Source: Aeromicrobium flavum (lineage in GTDB: Bacteria > Actinomycetota > Actinomycetes > Propionibacteriales > Nocardioidaceae). From it: 64,000 nt of DNA. The notes under the pieces are model-generated. The model saw only the letters and a list, made by a program, of their open reading frames with translations. It was not told the DNA's origin and ran no database searches. The stretch lies in NCBI RefSeq assembly GCF_007992115.1, contig NZ_BJZQ01000009.1, positions 1 through 64,000 of the forward strand, given 5' to 3'. This document shows, in pieces, positions 27,482-35,439 of this stretch (the first letter of the stretch is position 1; each line of letters opens with the position of its first letter). Both the position numbers and the translations under genes were made by a program.

Positions 27482-28107
27482 GCACCCGGATCGTCCACCA
27501 GGTCGCGTCGTGGGTGCTCTCGTACCCCCACGACGACGTCGTCGAGGCGTTGCCAGACCTGGCCGTGGCGCTGCGCGAGCAGAGGCCGACCGAGGCCGTG
27601 CGCGAGCTGCTCACCGTGATCGAGCGACTCCTGCAGGAGGCGCCGGAGCAGCTGCGCCAGCTGTACGTCGACACGTTCGACATGACGCGCCGGCACGCGC
27701 TGCACCTGTCCTACTGGACCGAGGGCGACACGCGTCGCCGAGGCGAGGTGCTGGGCTCCTTCAAGCAGGTGTACCGCGACAGCGGCCAGGTCGTCCGCCT
27801 CGACGGTGAGCTGCCCGACCACCTGCCGGTCGTGCTGGAGTTCGCGGCGATGGTCGATCCGCAGCGCGGCACCGAGTTGCTGCAGGAGTACCGCGCCAGT
27901 CTGGAGCTGCTGCGCATCGAGCTCGAGGACGACGAGTCGCCCTGGGCCGGCGCCGTCCGCGCGGTCTGCGCCACCTTGCCCGGCGCGTCCCCCCGCACCA
28001 GGACCGAGGCGATGGCCCTGGCTGGTCCGGTCCAGCCCGCCGAGTCCGTCGGACTCGAGCCGTTCGATGCGCGGCTGCTGCCGCTGGCTGAAGGAGCTCG
28101 CCGGTGA
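27478..28107 (+). CDS. narJ: nitrate reductase assembly chaperone
   Basis: A 209-residue helical TorD/NarJ-family chaperone that holds apo-NarG until cofactor insertion. YVDTFDMTRRHALHLSYWTEGDTRRRG is the NarJ signature. The ATG overlaps the narH stop and the end overlaps narI, so stoichiometry is set by coupling. Confidence 0.92.
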   Translation: MSTRIVHQVASWVLSYPHDDVVEALPDLAVALREQRPTEAVRELLTVIERLLQEAPEQLRQLYVDTFDMTRRHALHLSYWTEGDTRRRGEVLGSFKQVYRDSGQVVRLDGELPDHLPVVLEFAAMVDPQRGTELLQEYRASLELLRIELEDDESPWAGAVRAVCATLPGASPRTRTEAMALAGPVQPAESVGLEPFDARLLPLAEGARR

Positions 28108-28859
28108 ACTTCCTGCTCTGGGGCGTCCTGCCCTACGTGGTGGTGGCGGTGCTGGTCGGCGGCACGATGTGGCGGTACCGCTACGACAAGTTCGGCTGGA
28201 CGACGCGCTCGTCGCAGCTGTACGAATCGCGGCTGCTGCGCATCGGGTCGCCGCTGTTCCACTTCGGCATCCTCATGGTGCTGTTCGGCCACATCGGTGG
28301 TCTCGTGATCCCGAAGAGCTGGACCGAGGCGCTGGGGATCTCCGAGGGGCTCTACCACTTCAACGCCCTGTTCTTCGGCACGCTGGCGGGCATCGCCACG
28401 CTCGGCGGACTCGCGCTGCTGATCTACCGACGCCGCACGACCGGCCCGGTCTTCATGGCCACCACCACGAACGACAAGGCCATGTACGCCGTGCTCGTCT
28501 CCGCCATCGTGCTGGGCCTGTGGACCACGCTGGTCGCGGTCGGGGCCGGTCACGAGGCGCACGACTACCGCGAGACCGTCTCCCCGTGGTTCCGCTCGCT
28601 CGTCACGCTGCAACCGGACGTCGACGCGATGGCCGCGGCACCGATCCAGTTCCACATCCACGTGCTCGTGGCGTTCCTGCTGTTCTCGATGTGGCCGTTC
28701 ACGCGACTCGTCCACGCCTTCACGGCGCCCCTGCACTACCTCTTCCGTCCGTACATCGTCTACCGCAGCCGCGACGCGGCGCTCGGTGCCGGTGCACGCG
28801 CTCCCAAACGCGGGTGGGAGCCCATCGGGACCCGCGACAACGCCAGGAGGCGGAAGTGA
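28104..28859 (+). CDS. narI: nitrate reductase gamma subunit (cytochrome b)
   Basis: Membrane quinol oxidase subunit with two haems b, 251 residues, five spans. Candidate haem His residues are in LFHFGILMVLFGHIGG and in FHIHVLVAFLLFSMWPFTRLVHAF. GTG start overlaps the narJ stop. The C-terminal basic tail (RAPKRGWEPIGTRDNARRRK) is cytoplasmic. Confidence 0.94.
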   Translation: MNFLLWGVLPYVVVAVLVGGTMWRYRYDKFGWTTRSSQLYESRLLRIGSPLFHFGILMVLFGHIGGLVIPKSWTEALGISEGLYHFNALFFGTLAGIATLGGLALLIYRRRTTGPVFMATTTNDKAMYAVLVSAIVLGLWTTLVAVGAGHEAHDYRETVSPWFRSLVTLQPDVDAMAAAPIQFHIHVLVAFLLFSMWPFTRLVHAFTAPLHYLFRPYIVYRSRDAALGAGARAPKRGWEPIGTRDNARRRK

Positions 28860-30073
28860 GTCAGCACCAGCAGGCACTGGAAGCGGGTCGGGGACGCAAC
28901 CTCGCGCTCGCCACCGCCGCCTTCGCGATCAGCTTCTGGGCCTGGAACGTCATCGGGCCGCTCGGGGTCCGTTACGCCGACCTGCTGGATCTGTCGGCGG
29001 GGGAGAAGTCGCTCCTCGTGGCCACACCGGTGCTGGTCGGCTCGCTCGGCCGCATCATCGCCGGCGCCATGACCGACCGGTTCGGCGGGCGGGTGATGTT
29101 CCCCGTGCTGATGCTGATCTCGGCGCCCTTCGTGCTGCTCGTCGCCTTCGCCGGGGACCGTGGCTCGTACACGATGCTGCTGGTGTTCGGGTTCTTCCTG
29201 GGCATCGCCGGCACGACCTTCGCGGTCGGCATCCCGTTCGTCAACGCCTGGTTCGAGAAGCCGCGGCGCGGCTTCGCGACCGGCGTCTTCGGCGCCGGCA
29301 TGGGCGGCACGGCGCTCTCGTCGTTCTTCACCCCGCGGATGGTCGAGTGGTTCGGCTACGGGCTGACCCACGTCCTGATCGCGGCGGCGCTGGTGGCGGT
29401 GGCCGCCCTCTGCTGGGTGATGATGCGCGACTCGCCCGCCTGGGCGCCCAACACCGACCCCGTCGTGCCGAAGCTCGTCGGTGCTCTCAAGCTGCCCATC
29501 ACCTGGCAGATGTCGTTCCTGTACGCCGTGGCGTTCGGCGGCTTCGTGGCGTTCTCGACGTACCTGCCCACCTACCTGAAGGACGTGTACGACTTCGACC
29601 TCGCCGCCGCCGGCACGCGCACGGCCGGCTTCGCGCTGGCCGCCGTCGCGGCCCGCCCGCTCGGCGGGATGATCTCGGACAAGGTCGGGCCCAAGATCGT
29701 GACCGGGGTGTCGATGCTGGGCACGCTCGTCATGGCCGGGGTGGTCGCGCTGCGCCCCGCGCCGGAGATCCCCGCCGGCCTCGGGTTCATCCTGCTGGCC
29801 CTGTTCCTCGGCCTCGGCACGGGCGCGATCTTCGCGTGGGTGGCGCAACTGGCACCGCCGGAGCGCGTGGGCAGCGTCACCGGCATCGTCGGGGCCGCGG
29901 GCGGTCTCGGCGGGTTCTTCCCGCCCCTGGTGATGGGTGCGACCTACGACGCCGCCGACCGCGACTACACGGTGGGCCTGCTGCTGTTGATGGTCGTCGC
30001 GCTCGTGGCCCTCGCCTTCTCCCAGTGGGGGATCCGGAAGGGGGTCAGCCGATCCCGAGCAGGTTCGCCATGA
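28856..30073 (+). CDS. narK: nitrate/nitrite MFS transporter
   Basis: MFS permease of 405 residues with about 12 spans. The nitrate signature regions are visible as GFFLGIAGTTFAVGIPFVNAWF and VGAAGGLGGFFPPLVMG. It either imports nitrate or exchanges nitrate for nitrite. The GTG start overlaps narI, making a five-gene narGHJIK operon. Its last 29 bases overlap the remnant of a DASS transporter on the other strand. Confidence 0.92.
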   Translation: MSQHQQALEAGRGRNLALATAAFAISFWAWNVIGPLGVRYADLLDLSAGEKSLLVATPVLVGSLGRIIAGAMTDRFGGRVMFPVLMLISAPFVLLVAFAGDRGSYTMLLVFGFFLGIAGTTFAVGIPFVNAWFEKPRRGFATGVFGAGMGGTALSSFFTPRMVEWFGYGLTHVLIAAALVAVAALCWVMMRDSPAWAPNTDPVVPKLVGALKLPITWQMSFLYAVAFGGFVAFSTYLPTYLKDVYDFDLAAAGTRTAGFALAAVAARPLGGMISDKVGPKIVTGVSMLGTLVMAGVVALRPAPEIPAGLGFILLALFLGLGTGAIFAWVAQLAPPERVGSVTGIVGAAGGLGGFFPPLVMGATYDAADRDYTVGLLLLMVVALVALAFSQWGIRKGVSRSRAGSP

Positions 30074-30333
30074 CGGTCACGCCCGCGACGATGATGACGA
30101 TGCCGATGACGTCGAACACGATGCCCGACCGCAGCATCCGGGTGATCGGGACCATGCCGGTGCCGTAGACGATCGCGTTCGGCGGCGTCGACACCGGCAG
30201 CATGAAGCCGAACGAGGCCCCGAAGATCGCCGGTCGTGCGCCGGAGGCGCTCGAACCGCTGCTCGGCCGGGCTGAGGGTCTCCCGCACCTCGTCGAAGGT
30301 GCGGTACGTGGTGGGTCGTTCCTCGGCGATCAT
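30045..30333 (-). pseudogene. DASS (SLC13) sodium:dicarboxylate symporter remnant, internal deletion
   Basis: Reading from the ATG at 30333, the first roughly 30 codons (MIAEERPTTYRTFDEVRETL...) look like the N-terminal tail of a DASS transporter. They are joined near 30235, in a different frame, to PAIFGASFGFMLPVSTPPNA and the last membrane helix ending NLLGIG-stop at 30045. The STPPNAIVYG motif is the C-terminal Na/substrate site of this family. Some 400 residues are missing, so this is a deletion pseudogene. Its tail overlaps narK. Confidence 0.8.
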
Positions 30334-30387
30334 GGCGCCCCCGGTGTCGTGATCGAGATCACGTCCACGTAAGCAGATCCGCGCCCT

Positions 30388-30714
30388 TCATGCGAACGGG
30401 AGCTCGCCCTGGTCCGCCTCGTCGTCGGCGCTGCTGGCCAGGTGGCGGTGCGCCACGAGAATCTCGACCTCGGGCCGATCGGCCATCCAGCGCTCGACCG
30501 CGTCGAGCACCTCGACGACGTGCGCCCGGTCGATCGAGACGAGCGACCCGCCGATGCCGGCCCGGCGGTAGAGGTCGAGCGAGTCGGTCTCGGCCGCGGA
30601 CACCGAGAAGCGCCGACGCAGCTCGTTGACGATCGGCCGGACGATGGCGCGCTTCTCCTTGAGGGAGTGCACGTCACCGAGCCGGAGGTCGAATTCGATC
30701 CATCCCACCCACAC
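30388..30714 (-). CDS. DUF503 (YlxP-like) protein
   Basis: A 108-residue protein matching DUF503: SLKEKRAIVRPIVNELRRRF and the FSVSAAETDSLDLYRRAGIGGSLVS core. Family members sit in infB-rbfA clusters in other bacteria and are suspected to act in ribosome maturation. Here it stands four bases upstream of nothing related; the TetR gene ends just before it on the same strand. Confidence 0.8.
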   Translation of the reverse strand: MWVGWIEFDLRLGDVHSLKEKRAIVRPIVNELRRRFSVSAAETDSLDLYRRAGIGGSLVSIDRAHVVEVLDAVERWMADRPEVEILVAHRHLASSADDEADQGELPFA

Positions 30715-30718
30715 GGGA

Positions 30719-31276
30719 TCAGTGTGGCAGGAGGTCGTCCACGAGGCGGTGGAGGTGATCGCGCAGGTCCTCCATCGGCGCGACGGTGCGCAGCGCCCGC
30801 GCCGTCATGATGGCGCCCTCCATCGCGCTGACGCGGAACCGGCCGAGCGCCGCGGCGGCCGCGGGGTCGGCGCCGGCGTCGACGAGGCGCCTGGCGAACC
30901 CCTCGCTCCAGTCGGCGAAGACCTCGGCGGCGGCCGCGACCGCGGGGGAGTCCGGCTCGTCCAGGGCGGCGGCAGCGACCGGGCACCCCAGCGCGAAGTC
31001 GTGGCGTCCGAGCTGGCCGATCCACCAGTCGACCACGGCGTCGACGTGGCCGTGGGGGTCGGCCGGGCCACGGCTCGCGATGAACGCGCCGGCCCGTCGG
31101 GTCGCCGCGGCGACGAGCTCGGCCTTGCCGCCGGGGAAGTGCTGGTAGATCGACTGGCGCGCCGTGCCGCTGGCCCGCAGCACCTCCGCGAGGCCGGTGC
31201 CGTGCACACCGCGCCGGCGCAGCGACTCGACGGTGGCGTCGAGGAGCCGGTCGCGAGGTCCGGGGCGGGTGGCCAT
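30719..31276 (-). CDS. TetR-family repressor
   Basis: A 185-residue regulator. The HTH lies in residues about 8-55 (LLDATVESLRRRG, ASGTARQSIYQHFPGGKAELV). The ligand domain resembles the YxaF/LmrA branch (FALGCPVAAAALDEPDSP). It is divergent from a thioesterase gene with a palindromic operator between them, so it likely represses both. The -10 TATCGT (31283-31288, minus) is six bases before ATG. Confidence 0.85.
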   Translation of the reverse strand: MATRPGPRDRLLDATVESLRRRGVHGTGLAEVLRASGTARQSIYQHFPGGKAELVAAATRRAGAFIASRGPADPHGHVDAVVDWWIGQLGRHDFALGCPVAAAALDEPDSPAVAAAAEVFADWSEGFARRLVDAGADPAAAAALGRFRVSAMEGAIMTARALRTVAPMEDLRDHLHRLVDDLLPH

Positions 31277-31286
31277 GTGGACACGA

Positions 31287-31302
31287 TAGACCGATCGGTC
31301 TA
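31287..31302. promoter_or_regulatory. TetR operator over two divergent leaderless promoters
   Basis: TAGACCGATCGGTCTA is a perfect 16-bp palindrome typical of TetR operators. Its two ends form parts of the two -10 boxes: TATCGT for tetR (minus) and TACATT (31301-31306) for the thioesterase, each 6-7 bases from its ATG. Confidence 0.75.
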
Positions 31303-31313
31303 CATTGGCGAGC

Positions 31314-31763
31314 ATGACGCACGCCGCCCTGACCGAGATGTCCGGACTGGAGTTCCTCCGGTACGCCTTCGCCCTCCCGGCCGACCAGCGCCCGCCCGTC
31401 ATCGGCGACCTGTTCGGGATGGACGTGCTCTCGCTGGAGGACGGCACCGTCTCGTTCTCGATCCAGTCCCTGCCGAGCGCCGCGAACCCGCTCGGCACGC
31501 TGCACGGAGGTGCGTGCGCGACGCTGCTCGACTCGGTCATGGGCTGCTCGATCCACACGAAGCTTGGGCCGGGCGTCGGGTACGGGACGCTCGAGCTGAA
31601 GGTCAACTACATCCGCACGGTCCCGGTCGACGGGCGCACCCTGATCGGCACCGGGTCGGTGATCCACGTCGGCCGCAGCACGGCGACGGCCGAGGGGCGG
31701 GTGGTCGATCCCGACGGCAAGCTCGTCGCCCACGGCACGACCACGTGCATGATCTACTCCTGA
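31314..31763 (+). CDS. PaaI-type hotdog thioesterase
   Basis: A 149-residue hotdog-fold protein. LGTLHGGACATLLDSVMGCS is the PaaI signature with the active-site Asp, and GYGTLELKVNYIRTV the second conserved strand. It probably hydrolyses aromatic or acyl-CoA esters. Start ATG at 31314 is set by the -10 seven bases upstream. Expression should be controlled by the divergent TetR. Confidence 0.82.
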   Translation: MTHAALTEMSGLEFLRYAFALPADQRPPVIGDLFGMDVLSLEDGTVSFSIQSLPSAANPLGTLHGGACATLLDSVMGCSIHTKLGPGVGYGTLELKVNYIRTVPVDGRTLIGTGSVIHVGRSTATAEGRVVDPDGKLVAHGTTTCMIYS

Positions 31764-31849
31764 GCCTCGCGGGAGCCACCGTTAGGGTGGACACCAGGTG
31801 TGCCGGGAAGTCTGGTCGGCGTCCTGCTGTCGACCCCTGAAGGAACCCG

Positions 31850-33100
31850 ATGAGCTCACCTGGACTGTTCACCCGCGGCAGCTGGCCCGAGTCGGCGCGG
31901 GTCGCCGACATCCTCCGCCGCGAGACCGTCGGCGGATCGATCCTGCTGGTCGCCGCCGTCGCCGCGCTGGTGCTGGCGAACTCGCCGTGGTCCGACGCGT
32001 ACTTCGACCTGGCGGCCCTGCGGGTGGGGCCCGCGTCGCTCCACCTGGACCTCACGGTCGCCGACTGGGCCGCGGACGGCCTGCTGGCCGTCTTCTTCTT
32101 CGTCGTGGGCCTCGAGCTCAAGCGGGAGTTCGTCGCCGGCGACCTGCGCGACCCCCGCCGCGCGATGCTGCCGGTCGTCGCCGCCATGGGCGGCATGATC
32201 GCCCCGGCGCTGATCTTCGTCGCGATCAACGCGGGCAACGGGACCGCCCACGGCTGGGCGATCCCGACCGCGACCGACATCGCCTTCGCCGTGGCGGTGC
32301 TGGCGGTGCTGGGCACGTACCTCCCGTCCGCGCTGCGCACGTTCCTGCTGACCCTGGCGGTCGTCGACGACCTGCTGGCGATCACGGTCATCGCCGTCTT
32401 CTACACCGACGCGGTCGACCTGCTCATGCTCGTCGGCTTCCTGGTCCCGCTCGCCGCCTTCGCGTTCACGGTGCGCCGTGCACCGCACTGGTGGTGGCTG
32501 CTGATCCCGCTCGCTGTCGTGGCGTGGGTGTGCATGCACGAGTCCGGGGTCCACGCCACGGTCGCCGGGGTGCTGCTGGGCTTCACGGTTCCGGCCCGCG
32601 GGGACGGCAGCACGGCGCAGCGCATGGAGCACCTGGTCCGACCCGTCTCCACCGGCTTCGCCGTGCCGGTCTTCGCCTTCTTCGCGGCGGGTGTCGCGGT
32701 CTCGGGGGACGTGCTGTCCGGGGCGGCCGGATCGGTGGTCACGTGGGGCATCGTCGTGGGCCTCGTGCTGGGCAAGCCCATCGGCATCGTGGGCAGCTCG
32801 ATGCTGCTCTCGGCGACCACGCGGGCCCAGCTGGACCCCAGCATCCGGTGGATCGACGTCGTCGGGGTGGCGATGCTGGCGGGCATCGGCTTCACCGTCT
32901 CGCTGCTGATCGGCGACCTCGCGTTCGTGAACGACGACCTCGGGGAGTACGTCAAGATCGGCGTCCTCGGTGGCTCCCTCCTCGCCGCGGCGCTGGCCGC
33001 GATCGTGCTGCGGTCGCGCAATCGGCACTACCGCAGCATCGAGGAGCAGGAGTCGGCGGACGACGACGGCGACGGCGTCCCCGACGCCTTCCAGCGCTGA
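31850..33100 (+). CDS. nhaA: Na+/H+ antiporter
   Basis: NhaA of 416 residues with 12 predicted spans. IPTATDIAFAVAVLAVLG and FLLTLAVVDDLLAITVIAV contain the paired Asp residues that bind sodium. It exports Na+ for protons and supports pH and salt tolerance. ATG at 31850 has the SD GAAGGA; a TAGGGT box at about 31783 gives a leader of about 60 nt. The last 20 residues are acidic (ESADDDGDGVPDAF), resembling an EF-hand-like Ca site, which is unusual. Confidence 0.92.
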   Translation: MSSPGLFTRGSWPESARVADILRRETVGGSILLVAAVAALVLANSPWSDAYFDLAALRVGPASLHLDLTVADWAADGLLAVFFFVVGLELKREFVAGDLRDPRRAMLPVVAAMGGMIAPALIFVAINAGNGTAHGWAIPTATDIAFAVAVLAVLGTYLPSALRTFLLTLAVVDDLLAITVIAVFYTDAVDLLMLVGFLVPLAAFAFTVRRAPHWWWLLIPLAVVAWVCMHESGVHATVAGVLLGFTVPARGDGSTAQRMEHLVRPVSTGFAVPVFAFFAAGVAVSGDVLSGAAGSVVTWGIVVGLVLGKPIGIVGSSMLLSATTRAQLDPSIRWIDVVGVAMLAGIGFTVSLLIGDLAFVNDDLGEYVKIGVLGGSLLAAALAAIVLRSRNRHYRSIEEQESADDDGDGVPDAFQR

Positions 33101-33104
33101 GGGC

Positions 33105-33410
33105 TCAGAGCAGCCAGAAGCAGGCGGCGACCGTCGGGATCAGCAGGATCAGCAGGAACGGCAGCGACGGCCACGAGAAGACCGGCTTGTCGAGGATGAC
33201 GCGGGTGACGCCGAAGATGATGAACGCCAGCGGCACCGACACGGTCAGCAGGATGATCTGGTCGCCGCGCCGGTCCGGGCCCAGGGCGTAGGCGGCGCCG
33301 ATCGCGCCGAACAGGCCGTGGATCGACGTGACGACCCACGTGATCGCCAGGATGCGCCGGCGGACGAGGTTGAGGGACTCCTCGGAGGAGTCGGCGAGGC
33401 GGTTGCTCAT
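33105..33410 (-). CDS. small membrane protein
   Basis: A 101-residue protein with three hydrophobic segments (about 20-42, 52-70 and 78-100). No family recognised. The ATG overlaps the stop of the upstream marR gene, so it belongs to that operon and may be the regulator's target. Confidence 0.6.
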   Translation of the reverse strand: MSNRLADSSEESLNLVRRRILAITWVVTSIHGLFGAIGAAYALGPDRRGDQIILLTVSVPLAFIIFGVTRVILDKPVFSWPSLPFLLILLIPTVAACFWLL

Positions 33411-33865
33411 GCCGGGGTCCTTTCCTGGGCCCGGTCGGCCCGGTCGATCAGTTCGTGCAGCCACCGGTTGACCTGCTCGAGCTCGGCGACGTCCATGTCG
33501 AACCGCTCGAGCATCGTGGTGGGGACGGCCAGCGCGCGCTCGCGCAGCGCCCGGCCCTCCGCGGTGACGGTGAGGCAGAAGGCGCGGTCGTCGTCGGCGC
33601 GTCGGTCGCGCCGCACGAGTCCGGCCGTCTCGAGCCGCTTGACCAGCGGCGAGACGGTGGCCGGCTCGAGGCGCAGGGCGTCGCTCAGCCCGCGCAGGGT
33701 GAGGCCGTCGTTCTCCCACAGCGCCAGCATCACGAGGTACTGCGGGTGGGTGAGCCCCAGCGGCTCGAGGACGTCGCGGTAGCAGCCGATCACCGTGCGC
33801 GAGGCGACCGACAGCGCGAAGCACACCTGCTCGTCCAGGGAGAGCGGATTGCGGGACGGGGTCAT
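33407..33865 (-). CDS. MarR-family regulator (OhrR-like)
   Basis: A 152-residue winged-helix regulator. LDEQVCFALSVASR puts a Cys at residue 15, the position of the redox Cys in OhrR, and GLTHPQYLVMLALWENDGLTLRGLSD is close to the OhrR core. It may sense organic peroxides, but no ohr gene is adjacent. The -10 TACACT (33872-33877, minus) is six bases before the ATG, so the mRNA is leaderless. Confidence 0.8.
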   Translation of the reverse strand: MTPSRNPLSLDEQVCFALSVASRTVIGCYRDVLEPLGLTHPQYLVMLALWENDGLTLRGLSDALRLEPATVSPLVKRLETAGLVRRDRRADDDRAFCLTVTAEGRALRERALAVPTTMLERFDMDVAELEQVNRWLHELIDRADRAQERTPA

Positions 33866-33929
33866 GTCATCAGTGTACTAACTGTTCGTGCCCTCACGAA
33901 ATCCGCCTGGGCGGTCGTAGGTTGGCCTC

Positions 33930-34172
33930 ATGGCCTTCCGTCACCGTCGGGAGTACGACGAGTCCGTCCCCCGGGCCCTGCACTCCGCCCGCGAGGCGTA
34001 CGACGACGCCATCGCCCAGTACGAGCAGGCGATGGCCGACGCCCGCCGGGCCTGGGCCGCGGCGCTGGCCTCGGCGATCGACGCGGGCATGTCCTACCAG
34101 GAGATCGCCGACGAGGTCGGGGTGTCGCACACCAGCATCAGCCGGGCGATCAAGCAGTACGGCTCGGACTGA
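33930..34172 (+). CDS. small helix-turn-helix protein
   Basis: An 80-residue protein with a helical N-terminal half (EAYDDAIAQYEQAMADARRA) and a C-terminal HTH (MSYQEIADEVGVSHTSISRAIKQYG). Likely a DNA-binding regulator or adapter. TAGGTT (33918-33923) is six bases before the ATG. The acylphosphatase gene begins one base after the stop. Confidence 0.65.
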   Translation: MAFRHRREYDESVPRALHSAREAYDDAIAQYEQAMADARRAWAAALASAIDAGMSYQEIADEVGVSHTSISRAIKQYGSD

Positions 34173-34173
34173 C

Positions 34174-34440
34174 ATGAGGCGCGTCCGCGTCGTGGTCCGT
34201 GGAGCGGTGCAGGGCGTCGGCTACCGCTACTCGATGCGAGTGGTCGCCGAGCGCGCCGGCGTCGTGGGGTGGGTGCGCAACCGCGACGACGGCAGTGTCG
34301 AGGCCGAGGTGCAGGGCGAGCCGTCGCAGGTCGACACGGTCCTGGCCTGGATGGCCGAGGGGCCGCCCGGCGCCCGGGTCGAGGCGCGGGACGTCACGGA
34401 GATCGAGCCGACCGCGGACCGGGATTTCGCCGTTCGCTGA
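34174..34440 (+). CDS. acyP: acylphosphatase
   Basis: An 88-residue enzyme that hydrolyses carboxyl-phosphate bonds. VRGAVQGVGYRYSMRVVAERAGVVGWVRNRDDGSVEAEVQGE contains the phosphate loop Arg and the catalytic Asn (WVRN). Full length for the family. It is translated with the HTH gene. Confidence 0.92.
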   Translation: MRRVRVVVRGAVQGVGYRYSMRVVAERAGVVGWVRNRDDGSVEAEVQGEPSQVDTVLAWMAEGPPGARVEARDVTEIEPTADRDFAVR

Positions 34441-34465
34441 GGTCCTCTGCCGCTAGCGTCGCGCC

Positions 34466-34561
34466 ATGGATCCTCTACTGGCTCATCGCGCGGCCCGCGC
34501 TGCGACGCGGCGTGCCGGCCTAGGAACGACGAAGGCCCCGGAATCCCGGGGCCTGTCGTGA
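34466..34561 (+). CDS. possible 31-codon ORF
   Basis: TAGCGT (34454-34459) lies six bases before ATG 34466, the leaderless pattern of this genome. The predicted peptide is basic and has no hydrophobic core. The next frame reads ILYWLIARPALRRGVPA-stop, which looks more like a natural short membrane peptide, so a frameshift in a small gene is conceivable. The tRNA-Lys terminator overlaps its end. Weak support. Confidence 0.2.
   Translation: MDPLLAHRAARAATRRAGLGTTKAPESRGLS
34533..34554 (-). terminator. terminator of tRNA-Lys
   Basis: AGGCCCCGG/CCGGGGCCT (34533-34541 with 34546-34554) lies 10 bases downstream of the tRNA on the minus strand and is followed there by a T-containing stretch. Confidence 0.65.
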
Positions 34562-34564
34562 TGC

Positions 34565-34640
<76 letters not shown>

Positions 34641-34710
34641 TCGTGCTTGCGCGATCACCAACTTTAGCGCACACCTACTCGCGATGGAAATCGGGTGCCA
34701 TGCTTCGGTC

Positions 34711-35439
34711 ATGGGAGCCCTCCACGGCTGGCACCGCGACAGCTTCACGCACGACGGGATCACGCACGACACCTACCGGCGCGGTGCGGGTCCGGGCGTG
34801 GTTCTCATCCACGAGATCCCCGGGATGACACCGGAGGCGATCGCGTTCGGGCAGGAGCTCGTCGACCACGGGTTCACCGTCGTGATGCCACACCTGTTCG
34901 GTGAGCCCGGAGAGCCGATGGGTGTGCGCAACACCGTCTCCTCGTTCGTGCGGGGCTGCGTGAGCCGGGAGTTCACCGCGTTGGCGTTGAGGCGGACGGC
35001 CCCGGTGACGCGGTGGCTCGCGGCGCTGGCCGGTGACCTGCACGCGTCGGTCGGTGGACCAGGCGTCGGCGCGATCGGGATGTGCTTCACGGGCGGCTTC
35101 GCCCTCGCGATGATGGTCGACGAGTCGGTCGTGGCCCCCGTGCTGGCCCAGCCGTCCGCGCCCTTCCCCTTCACCCCGGCGCGCTCGCGCGACCTCGGCC
35201 TCTCACCGGCCGATCACGACGTGGTCGTCGACCGCGTCAACGCCGGCTGCCCGGTGCTCGGGCTGAGGTTCGAGGACGACCCCGCGGTCGGCCGGCGCTT
35301 CCAGACCCTGAGGGACGAGCTGGGCGAGAACTTCACCGCGGTGCAGTTCCCCGGCCGGAAGCACAGCACCCTGACGCTGCACCGCCAGGAGCGTGGCGTG
35401 CAGGCGGTGCTGGCCTTCCTCGACGACCGGCTGCGCTAG
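34711..35439 (+). CDS. dienelactone hydrolase family protein
   Basis: An alpha/beta-hydrolase of 242 residues. VVLIHEIPGM is the oxyanion strand, AIGMCFTGGFAL carries the nucleophile Cys in G-x-C-x-G-G form, and PGRKHSTLTLH the catalytic His. Family enzymes hydrolyse dienelactones or related esters. ATG 34711 is chosen because CATGCT is six bases upstream; an in-frame ATG at 34684 would add nine residues. Its TAG shares CTAG with the stop of the convergent gene. Confidence 0.85.
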   Translation: MGALHGWHRDSFTHDGITHDTYRRGAGPGVVLIHEIPGMTPEAIAFGQELVDHGFTVVMPHLFGEPGEPMGVRNTVSSFVRGCVSREFTALALRRTAPVTRWLAALAGDLHASVGGPGVGAIGMCFTGGFALAMMVDESVVAPVLAQPSAPFPFTPARSRDLGLSPADHDVVVDRVNAGCPVLGLRFEDDPAVGRRFQTLRDELGENFTAVQFPGRKHSTLTLHRQERGVQAVLAFLDDRLR

